From IMG/VR virus record IMGVR_UViG_3300049478_000019, positions 1-47,947 of that record: a stretch of 47,947 nucleotides of DNA; one strand, written 5' to 3'. This DNA comes from a virus. Shown one piece after another: positions 15,273 to 23,136 of the stretch. The notes beneath the pieces are model-generated. The model did no database searches. It worked only from the letters and a program-made list of their open reading frames with translations, and was not told the origin of the DNA. Position 1 is the stretch's first letter; every line of letters starts with the position of its first letter. The position numbers were made by a program, and so were the translations under genes.

Positions 15273-15868
15273 CGGACCTGCAGCTTGAAAGATGGATGGG
15301 GAAATTCGGAGATGATTACACCAAGCGAAACCCTCTTTCGGAAGCGTTGATCAAAAAGCGGGCGGAAGTTCTAAGACAGATAATCGAACCATTAAGACCG
15401 GTGGGCATCATAGAGATCGGATGCAATATGGGCATCAATCTGGGTGCACTATTGACCTTCCTCCCATTCCCGAATTTTGTCTGTGGGGTCGAGCCCAATG
15501 AAGTGGCCAGGAGGGTGGCCGAGGTAAGTAACTTGAAGGTATTTCCCGATTGCGGGCAGAATCTAAAATTTCCTGACGAATTCGCCGATATGGTTTTTAC
15601 TTCTGGGGTCCTTATCCATTGCGCATTGGGAGAAGCGGAAAAAATCGTTAGAGAGATGCGCAGGGTTTCTAAGAAATACCTTCTATTCTTGGAATATTTT
15701 AACAAAACCGATGAGGAGATCGAGTACCGGGGCGAAACGCGATTACTTTGGAAACGGAACTGGCCCGATCATTTTAAGGCATGGGGTTTGGGGAAGCAGA
15801 TATCATGCGGATTCGCCGGGAAGGACCAGGGATTTGATGATGTCCATTGGTGGGTCTACAAAAAATGA
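15269..15868 (+). CDS. Pseudaminic-acid-associated methyltransferase, copy 2
   Basis: ATG 15269 overlaps the stop of copy 1 (ATGA) and is preferred over in-frame ATG 15236, giving 199 residues. It shares the whole architecture with copy 1: W-M-G-K-F-G-D-D-Y, IIEIGCNMGINL, GVEPNE, VFTSGVLIHC and IEYRGETRLLWKRNW. The copies are diverged, so they may methylate different positions. It runs into the Maf-like gene with another ATGA overlap. Confidence 0.82.
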   Translation: MTDLQLERWMGKFGDDYTKRNPLSEALIKKRAEVLRQIIEPLRPVGIIEIGCNMGINLGALLTFLPFPNFVCGVEPNEVARRVAEVSNLKVFPDCGQNLKFPDEFADMVFTSGVLIHCALGEAEKIVREMRRVSKKYLLFLEYFNKTDEEIEYRGETRLLWKRNWPDHFKAWGLGKQISCGFAGKDQGFDDVHWWVYKK

Positions 15869-17121
15869 ATTATAAATATCGGGATAAAGATGAATGGAAA
15901 ATGTCAGCTTGGCCCTGGACAACCGTGGATTCCATGAACCAAGGGATCGCATCCGGCCAATTCAGCCCCGACAAGAAAGTCATGACCTGGGAAGAGATTT
16001 TAATGCTGCGCGCTCGCATCGCCAGTCTGGTTACGGGAGTTGCTATCGGCAGGAGGTCAAAATATAATATCCGGGCCTCTGAAGCGGCGCTGAATAACGG
16101 AGCCATGGGAATAAAAGATTTATTCACGTCGAAATGCCCGACTTGCGGATCCAGGGGCGAAAAAATCCCACGCGAGATGCCAGAATACAAGAATGCCCTT
16201 CCGGGGTTGCTTTGTCCCCAATGCAAAAAGACCTTTCTCTCAAAATCTATTTATGGCAACAAACCCGTTTTCGCAGTGGCGGCTGGTCCGTCACTGAAAA
16301 ATAACGGGCATGAATTGAAAAGGATCGAGGGGAAATATCCAATATTTGCCGTTGATACTGCGTTGCCAACCCTTAAGATGATCGGCATTAAGCCGGATTA
16401 CATGATGACGGTGGAAGTGGATCCCCTTATCAATGAGATGAAAGTTGACAGTGAGGGGATAACGATGATTGCAACCATGACCGTTGACCCGGAATTCAGA
16501 AGATCCTGGAAAGGGCCGGTATATTTCTTGGATACGCCAACGGCGAATAAGAGGGAACAGAAAAAACGAAGCAAGATAAGATCCGATATCGGATGGGCTT
16601 CACCCGGGGGAAATATATCTTCAATCATGTATAGCATGCTTTATGGCACATATCCAAGCAAGATTATCATGGTTGGACATGATTTTTCTTATGACCATAT
16701 CATGAATTATTTCGCCGAAGGTGGCCCCATGTCCATGATTCCAGGCAAGATGATATTTACCACCCATAATATATACGGCAAAAGGGTCTTAACGGACTCC
16801 AGTCTTTTCGGATACAAGGAATGGACTCAAGCGGCAATCAAGAGTCTATCCATAAATTCTTGGGCGACGACGGTCAATGCCACTGAGGGCGGGATATTGG
16901 GGACCACTTATTATGATCCCCAAAAGTTCATAAGGGTAAGGAGATATTTAAAGGAATTATCGTATAGATTTAATGTTCTGATAAACCAGCGGAAATGGGT
17001 CAATCGGGAAGAGGCCCAAGAGAACGGCTTTAAGGGGCCGAATTTAGATTGCATTGAATATCTGACATTGAAAGAGGCCATTGACAAATACTGCCCCGAT
17101 GCCTCTAAAGGAGAAAGGTAA
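15865..17121 (+). CDS. Maf-like glycosyltransferase (DUF115/MptE-like), copy 1
   Basis: ATG 15865 in an ATGA overlap gives 418 residues. A zinc-ribbon insertion (CPTCG ... CPQC) precedes the core, which has VFAVAAGPSL, IFAVDTALPTL, GIKPDYMMTVEVDP and IIMVGHDFSYD, the pattern of Maf/DUF115 proteins that transfer pseudaminic or legionaminic acid to flagellin. It follows two nonulosonate-type methyltransferases and precedes a small virion protein and the major capsid gene. Function as a virion glycosyltransferase is inferred. An alternative in this superfamily is the pterin pyrophosphokinase MptE. Confidence 0.75.
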   Translation: MNYKYRDKDEWKMSAWPWTTVDSMNQGIASGQFSPDKKVMTWEEILMLRARIASLVTGVAIGRRSKYNIRASEAALNNGAMGIKDLFTSKCPTCGSRGEKIPREMPEYKNALPGLLCPQCKKTFLSKSIYGNKPVFAVAAGPSLKNNGHELKRIEGKYPIFAVDTALPTLKMIGIKPDYMMTVEVDPLINEMKVDSEGITMIATMTVDPEFRRSWKGPVYFLDTPTANKREQKKRSKIRSDIGWASPGGNISSIMYSMLYGTYPSKIIMVGHDFSYDHIMNYFAEGGPMSMIPGKMIFTTHNIYGKRVLTDSSLFGYKEWTQAAIKSLSINSWATTVNATEGGILGTTYYDPQKFIRVRRYLKELSYRFNVLINQRKWVNREEAQENGFKGPNLDCIEYLTLKEAIDKYCPDASKGER

Positions 17122-17387
17122 TGTCATTAATTCCACAAATAGTCAGTTCATCTACGGCAGTGGGTACTAATTCTGGATATCTTTTGAAGGGCATTGAGGT
17201 CACGCCCGACGGCGGATCGCTTGAAGTTAGAATTTTGCAGGGGACCGATAGCACGGGTAGCGAGAAAATGCGTATTCGCGCCATGGAAAAGAGCGAATAT
17301 AGATATTATCCGGAAGGGATCCAATTAAACGGTCCTCTCTATATCTACTTTTATGCCGGATCTGGAGCAGTTACCGTTTTTCTATGA
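17121..17387 (+). CDS. Small beta-rich virion/decoration-like protein
   Basis: The 88-residue product begins in an overlap with the Maf stop and has alternating hydrophobic strands (GYLLKGIEV, SLEVRILQGT, PLYIYFYAG, AVTVFL). The pattern matches small beta-sandwich phage proteins often found near capsid genes and resembles the protein at 19284. A decoration role is likely but not shown. Confidence 0.5.
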   Translation: MSLIPQIVSSSTAVGTNSGYLLKGIEVTPDGGSLEVRILQGTDSTGSEKMRIRAMEKSEYRYYPEGIQLNGPLYIYFYAGSGAVTVFL

Positions 17388-17406
17388 TGCGAAGAATCGG
17401 AATAGC

Positions 17407-17482
17407 CCACGGGGTTTTTATACCCTCCTTTTTCCCCGTGGCAGCGCCGGGAGGCTGGTCACTTCCTGCCAGCACTCCCGGC
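17407..17482 (+). promoter_or_regulatory. Two-hairpin RNA element, copy B (capsid leader)
   Basis: CCACGGGG (17407-17414) pairs with CCCCGTGG (17434-17441) around a pyrimidine-rich loop containing CCCTCC. After a four-base spacer, GCCGGGAG plus GCTGG (17446-17458) pairs with CCAGC plus CTCCCGGC (17469-17482) with one bulged A. It lies 88 bases before the major capsid gene and shares its layout with the element at 13961-14033. Confidence 0.65.
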
Positions 17483-17531
17483 CATTTAGAGGGTTTAAAT
17501 TGAGCATATCACAAGCCAGCATGGCAATAGG

Positions 17532-17554
17532 GGCCGCTTTCGGGCGGCCTTTTT
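17532..17554 (+). terminator. Terminator abutting major capsid ribosome site
   Basis: GGCCGC (17532-17537) pairs with GCGGCC (17544-17549), followed by five T. The capsid gene's TTGGAGG begins three bases after the T tract. The hairpin may set the 5' end of a capsid transcript or limit read-through. Confidence 0.75.
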
Positions 17555-17569
17555 ATTTGGAGGATACAA

Positions 17570-18544
17570 ATGAAAATTAGTGAAGTCTACAGAGCATACA
17601 GAGAGGGGCGAGAGGGGCTGCCCATTTCGGAAGTGGCTAGGGCAACCGAGTTCGCTTCCTTCCTGGCAAGGGGTCTCAGGACGGACTTGATGACCCAATA
17701 TACTAACTGGCTGGCCCCCGTCAATTCGATGTTTGATACCAAGCCAAGCGACGGCGCCTTTGAGACATATCCGAAACTGTCTGCGATTGACGGCATGGGC
17801 GAGCGGTTGGCCGGAGGAGAATTCCCCCGCATGGCCTTCAATTCGGAAGACGTGCGGCTGGTCAACAAGGAATATGGCGGGATCTGCGAGATCGACCAGT
17901 TCCTAATTGATACCGACCAGACCAACAAACTCAGGGGATTGGCCGGGACCGCCGGGGATATCGCCGGAAGAGCCAAGGGCGATGCGGCATCAACTTATTA
18001 CTTGGCGATGTCGGCGGCAACCAACTACGATGCCGTCTTTATCACGGCATTAACGGGCGCGGCTCATCCATACGTCACTGGCGGGGCGGCAGTAGCCACT
18101 CAATTCAACATGGCTGCGGCCGGGGCCTTGACGGAAGCGACCTGGGAAGCCACGCTTGTAATTATCCAGGCATGGCGCGGGATATTCGGCGAGCGGATCA
18201 ATGTGAATCCCAAAACAATAATTGTCGGGACAACCGATCAATTCAGCGCGGCCCGGTTATTCAAGGACCCGATTCGTCCCCCGACTGTGGCAACGACTTT
18301 CGGTCACGAGAAAAATATCCATTTCGGCGAAGTGGATGTGGTCTTCGACAAGACTTTCGGCGCGCATTGGTTCGTGAAAACGGATGTGACGGGATTGATC
18401 CATCAGCAATTGACGCCCCTTGAGGTGGCCCAGGAACCCAATAACACCGGTCTGTCATTCGATACCCGGATTTGGAGATTCCGGCTTTATGAAGCCTATG
18501 TCCTCGGGTGCGTTGACTGGCGGTCCATTCACCAAGGAAACTGA
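17570..18544 (+). CDS. Major capsid protein
   Basis: This 324-residue protein has the features of a Mu gpT/HK97-fold capsid subunit: an N-terminal helix, the segment GICEIDQFLIDTD, and a C-terminal strand region ending in RFRLYEAYVLGCVDW. It forms the icosahedral shell. The gene follows two RNA hairpins and a terminator and has a strong TTGGAGG site, consistent with high expression. It lies between protease/decoration genes and the connector genes. A Maf-like gene one gene upstream makes this a candidate glycosylation acceptor. Confidence 0.8.
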   Translation: MKISEVYRAYREGREGLPISEVARATEFASFLARGLRTDLMTQYTNWLAPVNSMFDTKPSDGAFETYPKLSAIDGMGERLAGGEFPRMAFNSEDVRLVNKEYGGICEIDQFLIDTDQTNKLRGLAGTAGDIAGRAKGDAASTYYLAMSAATNYDAVFITALTGAAHPYVTGGAAVATQFNMAAAGALTEATWEATLVIIQAWRGIFGERINVNPKTIIVGTTDQFSAARLFKDPIRPPTVATTFGHEKNIHFGEVDVVFDKTFGAHWFVKTDVTGLIHQQLTPLEVAQEPNNTGLSFDTRIWRFRLYEAYVLGCVDWRSIHQGN

Positions 18545-18557
18545 AAAATAAAACCTT

Positions 18558-18575
18558 GCGGTGGAGGTTAACCGC
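18558..18575 (+). promoter_or_regulatory. Small hairpin with GGAGG in its loop
   Basis: GCGGT (18558-18562) and ACCGC (18571-18575) enclose the loop GGAGGTTA, 13 bases after the capsid stop. The loop could pair with the CCTCC-containing loops of the two-hairpin elements, but this is only base complementarity. Confidence 0.3.
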
Positions 18576-18589
18576 GCATCTAAATCCAG

Positions 18590-18616
18590 AAGCCCACTCA
18601 TAAGGTGGGCTTTTTG
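18590..18616 (+). terminator. Terminator after major capsid gene
   Basis: AGCCCAC (18591-18597) pairs with GTGGGCT (18605-18611) around a seven-base loop, followed by a T tract. It closes the capsid transcript and sits just before the ribosome site of the next gene. Confidence 0.85.
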
Positions 18617-18630
18617 TTTCAGGAGAGTAT

Positions 18631-19287
18631 ATGAGCATCAACTTTGACGGCCTCGTGAAAAAGAAGGAAAGAGGCAAAGACAGATTAACACCGGAGGACA
18701 TGGCGACGCAGGCCAAAGTGGACCAATCAATCATCGACAATGCAATCAAGGCCGGATTCTTGAATGAGCCCCACTACACCTCTAAATTTGCTGTCAATGG
18801 GGTGGAATTATCGGCCGAAGACAAGGCACTAGTCGATAAGCATGCGGAATCCATCAAGGCCAGAAGGGGTCCAGGATTCACAAGCGAGGAGAACATACGC
18901 AACGTCGCCACAGCCAAGGTCATTGAGGACGCCCGCATGGCGGGCAGGCCCGTTTTCTTCAAACACAAAGAAAAGTCGGCCGAAGAGGTATTCGACGAGT
19001 TTTGGAAATCTCCCCTCGGAGAGGCAAGAATAGCCAGAGGCAAAGGCAAGTTGGAGATTGACAACATCATCCGGGGCGGAGAATGGTATGACAGGCCGAT
19101 GAATCTCCATGCCATGCCGGACGAATACAGCCAAATCCTGTGGGATAAAACCAAGGAAGAGGCGGCGCGATTGAATGTCCTTGCCCTGGCTGGGGATGAG
19201 GATGCGGCAGGAAAGTACCGAAAACTCCAGGCGAGATATCCTAAACAACTGCCGCCATTGGAGGCTGGCAAGGAGAAGACCAAATGA
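18631..19287 (+). CDS. Hypothetical virion-region protein
   Basis: This 218-residue protein is charged and mainly helical and follows the capsid terminator with an AGGAGAG ribosome site. It has ESIKARRGPGF, a middle helix rich in Lys/Glu, and a Pro-rich end. No family is recognised. The position directly after the capsid suggests a minor head or tail-connector role. Confidence 0.55.
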   Translation: MSINFDGLVKKKERGKDRLTPEDMATQAKVDQSIIDNAIKAGFLNEPHYTSKFAVNGVELSAEDKALVDKHAESIKARRGPGFTSEENIRNVATAKVIEDARMAGRPVFFKHKEKSAEEVFDEFWKSPLGEARIARGKGKLEIDNIIRGGEWYDRPMNLHAMPDEYSQILWDKTKEEAARLNVLALAGDEDAAGKYRKLQARYPKQLPPLEAGKEKTK

Positions 19288-19580
19288 TCGAGAGAAAAAC
19301 CAAATCGGTCGTGATCGGTGCGAGTGCGGTTATAGGTTCATCCGGCGTTTCGGGATATTTTCATGGAGTCAGCATTTTTAGCAATGGGGCGGCTACGGGT
19401 ACATTGTCAATCTATGATGGAATAAATGCTACTACTGGAACATTAAAATGGGTAATGCAATGCACCGCAACGGCAGGGGTTGGTAACTCCGTAAGCGGCC
19501 TCAATATCCATTGTCCGAACGGGATATATGCCCTAATAACCACTGTCGGTTATTGCAGTATTGAATATTCCGGTTGCTAA
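19284..19580 (+). CDS. Small beta-rich virion/decoration-like protein
   Basis: This 98-residue Gly/Ser/Thr-rich protein overlaps the previous gene by four bases. It has repeated strands (GVSGYFHGVSIF, TGTLSIYDG, NGIYALITTVGY) similar in pattern to the 17121 protein, so the two may be distant paralogues. The fold fits small capsid decoration or tail proteins. Confidence 0.5.
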   Translation: MIERKTKSVVIGASAVIGSSGVSGYFHGVSIFSNGAATGTLSIYDGINATTGTLKWVMQCTATAGVGNSVSGLNIHCPNGIYALITTVGYCSIEYSGC

Positions 19581-19583
19581 ATA

Positions 19584-20060
19584 ATGAGAATTTGGCTTCA
19601 CGGCATATCAACGGATGTAAAACCAACCGACGAAATAGAAGAGGGATCGGTTTATCTTGAAGAAGATACGGCAGAGACCTATTATCTTCAAGCGGGATCA
19701 TGGATCCGGAGAACGACTGGGAACAAGACTTATCTCTGGAATTCGGATAGTTTATCTTGGGAGGCAGCCACCAAAGGAAGCGGTGTCGGACAGGCTGTGA
19801 GCGTTGAAAATTTTCCTGCCTCTTTAACGGGTTCCACAATTCCGATTGAGCCGGGTTCCCCTGCGGATAAATATGCCATTACGGATATTGATGATGCTGG
19901 AACCACAAAATATTTCGGATATCTCGACAAAAACGGCAATTGGTATGTGATGCAATTGACTGACACGGGGGCGCGTTACACGCGGGGGAGTACGGGATAC
20001 CAAACGAATTGGAATGGCAGAACTGGTCTCAGTTATGATTATTTTGATATCGTTTTCTAG
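19584..20060 (+). CDS. Hypothetical virion protein
   Basis: This 158-residue protein is rich in aromatic, Gly and Thr residues (YYLQAGSWIRR, YFGYLDKNGNWYVMQL), typical of beta-structured phage surface proteins. It lies in a run of small structural genes. No family is recognised. Confidence 0.5.
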   Translation: MRIWLHGISTDVKPTDEIEEGSVYLEEDTAETYYLQAGSWIRRTTGNKTYLWNSDSLSWEAATKGSGVGQAVSVENFPASLTGSTIPIEPGSPADKYAITDIDDAGTTKYFGYLDKNGNWYVMQLTDTGARYTRGSTGYQTNWNGRTGLSYDYFDIVF

Positions 20061-20071
20061 GAGGGATTTAA

Positions 20072-20425
20072 ATGCCTTACAGCATATTAGGAAAGAATGC
20101 GATGTTGGATGCCCTTGGAGCATTGGCTGTTTTTGCTTCACTGCACACAGGAGACCCAGGGGAAAGTGGCACGAATGAGATTGCTGGGGGAAGTCCTGCT
20201 TATGCAAGGAAAGCTATCACTTGGAACCCTGCGGCAAGTGGAAGCATGGACGATTCAAATGTTCCTGTGTTCGATGTTCCGGCCAGCACGACGGTCTCTT
20301 ACGTGGGTTTCTGGTCACTCGCGACTAGTGGAGTATTCTATGGCTCAGCTAATGTAACTGATGAAGTGTTCACGAATCAGGGGACGTATGCGCTCACGGA
20401 CGCTGACTTGGATTTGAACGGCTAG
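20072..20425 (+). CDS. Conserved phage structural protein (SLHTGDPG type)
   Basis: The 117-residue product carries ASLHTGDPGESGTNEI, SPAYARKAITW, VPASTTVSYVGFW and a C-terminal TYALTDADLDL, a pattern common to many tailed phages in fibre or virion-associated proteins. It follows a GGAGGG ribosome site. Its exact place in the virion is not known. Confidence 0.6.
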   Translation: MPYSILGKNAMLDALGALAVFASLHTGDPGESGTNEIAGGSPAYARKAITWNPAASGSMDDSNVPVFDVPASTTVSYVGFWSLATSGVFYGSANVTDEVFTNQGTYALTDADLDLNG

Positions 20426-20434
20426 GAGAAAAAT

Positions 20435-21235
20435 ATGGCTATTACCACAATTGATGACATCGTTTCTGGACTTGCTGCAGGACAGACCAGATGGGTACTT
20501 AAAAATAGTACCGCTTGCAAGGCAATTGGATCTTATCAGAGTACATGGCTTGCCGTAGGTTTTCCTGGGGCGGGTGGGGCTTCACCGGCTTATACGGCGG
20601 GTTCGGGATATACTTGTTCTAAAGACACAACGGGAGCCATCCCCTACACCAATGGCGCGGTCAAGAACTGGTTGGCGAAATGGTTCGCTACCTCGACGAT
20701 TGCCGGAACTTTGATTCTTGTCGATAGATTATGGTCCTGTTCGGGCATGGGCTTTGCGGCATCAACTTACACAGTTACAACCCCCGGTGCCCTTCCGGCA
20801 CGCATTACGGATTATGGAGTTGGCTGCCAGATTTGGGTTGAGCAATTCGCCGCTGCTGGTGCGGCTTCTGGAACCCTGACGATCAATTACAAGAACCCGG
20901 CAGACGGAGCCGAGGCGGGAATTATACCTGCGGTTGTCTCTGCCCCCCTTATCGGACAAATGCAACCGGTTCCTTTGGCAACTGGGGCTACTGGAGTTCG
21001 CTCAATCGTAAGCGCAGTAAACTCCGCAACCTGGACCTCTGGATCCTGGGGATTGACCATTGTGAAACCGTTGGCGGCCATTTCACTTCCACTTGCTGGT
21101 ATCGGAAATACGTTGGGGTGGGCAACTCTTGGTCTACCCGATATCCCAAATGATGCTTGCTTACAATTTATATGGCAGGGTGGGGCGACCACAGCGAATC
21201 AAATTCAGAGTCGGATGGAGATAATCGATAAGTAA
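20435..21235 (+). CDS. Conserved phage virion protein
   Basis: This 266-residue Ala/Gly/Thr-rich protein has an N-terminal segment IDDIVSGLAAGQTR and repeated beta strands. I associate the pattern with uncharacterised structural proteins of tailed phages. It overlaps the next gene by one base. No enzymatic motif is seen. Confidence 0.55.
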   Translation: MAITTIDDIVSGLAAGQTRWVLKNSTACKAIGSYQSTWLAVGFPGAGGASPAYTAGSGYTCSKDTTGAIPYTNGAVKNWLAKWFATSTIAGTLILVDRLWSCSGMGFAASTYTVTTPGALPARITDYGVGCQIWVEQFAAAGAASGTLTINYKNPADGAEAGIIPAVVSAPLIGQMQPVPLATGATGVRSIVSAVNSATWTSGSWGLTIVKPLAAISLPLAGIGNTLGWATLGLPDIPNDACLQFIWQGGATTANQIQSRMEIIDK

Positions 21236-21975
21236 TGGCACACGGGTACAAGGCATTTATCGGAGAAAATTGCGACGAAAGTTTAGGCTTTGGCGAAGAT
21301 GACATCAGTTACGGTGTTGTCAAAGCAGTTCTGACTGATTGGTTCTTCGGAGGCGGAGAACAACATTCTGGTTCTGCCTCAATCTCTGGGAAAGGTTCTC
21401 AGGTCGGAGCGGCGGCAAAAGGCGGGAGAGGATCAGCAGTAATCTCTACTTTGGGAATACTCGCGGCCATCGGCCTAGCAGGAATGCTGGGCATTGCTTC
21501 TATATCTGGAAACGGTTCTCTGACAGCTACCGGTGAAGCCTTCCAAGGGGAACCCCATTCTGGTGTAGCTGCGATTTCTGGTAATGGAGCACTTGCTTCT
21601 GAGGGGAAGAAAGGTGGATTCGCCTCTGTTTCGATTTCCGATAACGGGGAACTTTCATCCAATGGTGTCAAGTCTGCAAATGTATCCATTCAAATCTCAG
21701 GAGATGGTATTGCCCAGGCCGCAGGTTCTAAACAAGCCCTAGGAGATTTCTCCCTTAGTGGTTCCGGCAACTTTTATGCAGAAGGGTTCCAACCGGAGTC
21801 ACATTCTGGCTATGGAATTATATCAGGAGATGGATATGTAAGTGGGACGGGAGAGAAAGGCGCAGTGGGAACAGCATCAATTCATCCCGACATACCAGTA
21901 ACTCCAGAAATAGTTGTGTCTTCCAAAGGAAAACTGTTGAAAAAACTAAACTCAAAGTTTTATTTGGAGCTTTAA
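21235..21975 (+). CDS. Repeat-rich fibre-like protein
   Basis: After a 40-residue N-terminus, the 246-residue protein has six to seven degenerate repeats of about 28-30 residues built on ISGNGxLxxxG (ASISGKGS, ASISGNGS, AAISGNGA, VSISDNGE, IQISGDGI, FSLSGSGN, GIISGDGY), which suggests a beta-solenoid. Between them lie Gly-rich and HSG segments. The C-terminal 30 residues are basic and differ. It may be a fibre or surface decoration. Confidence 0.55.
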   Translation: MAHGYKAFIGENCDESLGFGEDDISYGVVKAVLTDWFFGGGEQHSGSASISGKGSQVGAAAKGGRGSAVISTLGILAAIGLAGMLGIASISGNGSLTATGEAFQGEPHSGVAAISGNGALASEGKKGGFASVSISDNGELSSNGVKSANVSIQISGDGIAQAAGSKQALGDFSLSGSGNFYAEGFQPESHSGYGIISGDGYVSGTGEKGAVGTASIHPDIPVTPEIVVSSKGKLLKKLNSKFYLEL

Positions 21976-22208
21976 TGAAAAGTATTTTAACAATCTCTCG
22001 GAAATGGCACAATCCCCAGATAGAAGTCGCGATATCCAATGAAGGTATAAACTTAAAAATGGATATGGCCGACTTCAAAGAAGCACTTAAACGGGAAATA
22101 GGTTCAATCACTTGGACCTTCAGGAAAGAAACTTTCAATCAAATGCTCGATGAGGCTATAACCAAGATCATTTCCGGTATCAAAGAAGAATCTGCAAAAG
22201 TCGTATAA
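21975..22208 (+). CDS. Small hypothetical protein
   Basis: The 77-residue product overlaps the repeat protein by one base. It looks mixed alpha/beta with a C-terminal helix (FNQMLDEAITKIISGIKEES). No family is recognised. Confidence 0.55.
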   Translation: MKSILTISRKWHNPQIEVAISNEGINLKMDMADFKEALKREIGSITWTFRKETFNQMLDEAITKIISGIKEESAKVV

Positions 22209-22222
22209 AGGAGAAAATCATC

Positions 22223-22636
22223 ATGAAGAAATGGTTTATTATCGCCGCAATTATCGCTATTCCCGTGATCGTCTGGGCGCAGAGTTGGTTCCCAGCGAAT
22301 CAAAAGACCATGCAGTGGGATGCCGTGACGACCCTGGAAGGCGGGGCGCCATTGCCTAGCGGATCCACGGTCAAATATGTTTGTTACACGAAGACGCCCA
22401 CCGTTCCTACCCCGGTCCAAGTTGGAGTAAGTGATATTCCCCAGTTTACTTTTACCTTTACGGTTGAGGGAAAATATTATTTGGGGGTTAGGAGTCAACG
22501 GATAGAGGCTGGAGCGGTAATCTCAGAAAGTGCTATATCCTGGTCGAATGACCCCTTGTTTGCCCAGGCGGGAAACACATTCGGAATAGTTTTCTATTAC
22601 AATCCGGCGGCCCCAGGTGGATTGCGAGCGGAATAA
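22223..22636 (+). CDS. Exported beta-sandwich-like protein
   Basis: This 137-residue protein begins with a signal peptide (MKKWFIIAAIIAIPVIVWA). The rest has strands resembling a fibronectin type III/Ig fold (PLPSGSTVKYVCYTK, YYLGVRSQRI, SESAISWSNDP). It is expected in the periplasm or outside the cell. It directly precedes the nonulosonate cassette with a one-base overlap. A role in host surface change or exclusion is speculative. Confidence 0.55.
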   Translation: MKKWFIIAAIIAIPVIVWAQSWFPANQKTMQWDAVTTLEGGAPLPSGSTVKYVCYTKTPTVPTPVQVGVSDIPQFTFTFTVEGKYYLGVRSQRIEAGAVISESAISWSNDPLFAQAGNTFGIVFYYNPAAPGGLRAE

Positions 22637-23136
22637 TGATTCGTCTCCGGGCATTAGAACGGGAAGATTTGAAACAACTCCGGGATTGGCGAAATGATCC
22701 AGAGATTTTCACCCGTGTGCGCGAGTATCGATATCTCAACATGGAGAATCAGGAGGCATGGTTCAATTCTCTGAAGGATGATCGTCAGACGATAATGTTT
22801 GGGGTTGAGTATTTAAATAGAGGTTGGAATCTGATTGGCGTTTGTGGTCTGACTAATATTGATTGGGTTGGAAGAAAGGCGGAAGTTTCAATCTATATCG
22901 GCAATAAAGAGTTTCGGAGGAAGGGTCTCGGTAGGGAAATCCTTGACCTCTTGGCAAAATATGCCTTTGAGGAATGCAATCTAAATCGGTTGTGGGCGGA
23001 AGTGTTCTTTGAAAATTTACCCGGTAGAAAATTATTTGATAAGGCGGGATACAAAAAAGAGGGGATTTTAGTTTCTCATGCCTACAAAAATGGTGTATTC
23101 ACGGATTCTCACATTTACGGATTGGTTAGGAAATGA
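22636..23136 (+). CDS. pseH: PseH-like GNAT N-acetyltransferase
   Basis: This 166-residue GNAT protein has an N-terminal RLRALEREDLKQLRDWRND, the acetyl-CoA loop RRKGLGREIL, and FDKAGYKKEGIL near the C-terminus. The length and pattern match PseH, which acetylates the 4-amino group of the UDP-altrosamine precursor of pseudaminic acid. It overlaps the PseB-like gene by four bases. The GNAT family is clear; PseH specificity rests on the neighbours. Confidence 0.8.
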   Translation: MIRLRALEREDLKQLRDWRNDPEIFTRVREYRYLNMENQEAWFNSLKDDRQTIMFGVEYLNRGWNLIGVCGLTNIDWVGRKAEVSIYIGNKEFRRKGLGREILDLLAKYAFEECNLNRLWAEVFFENLPGRKLFDKAGYKKEGILVSHAYKNGVFTDSHIYGLVRK

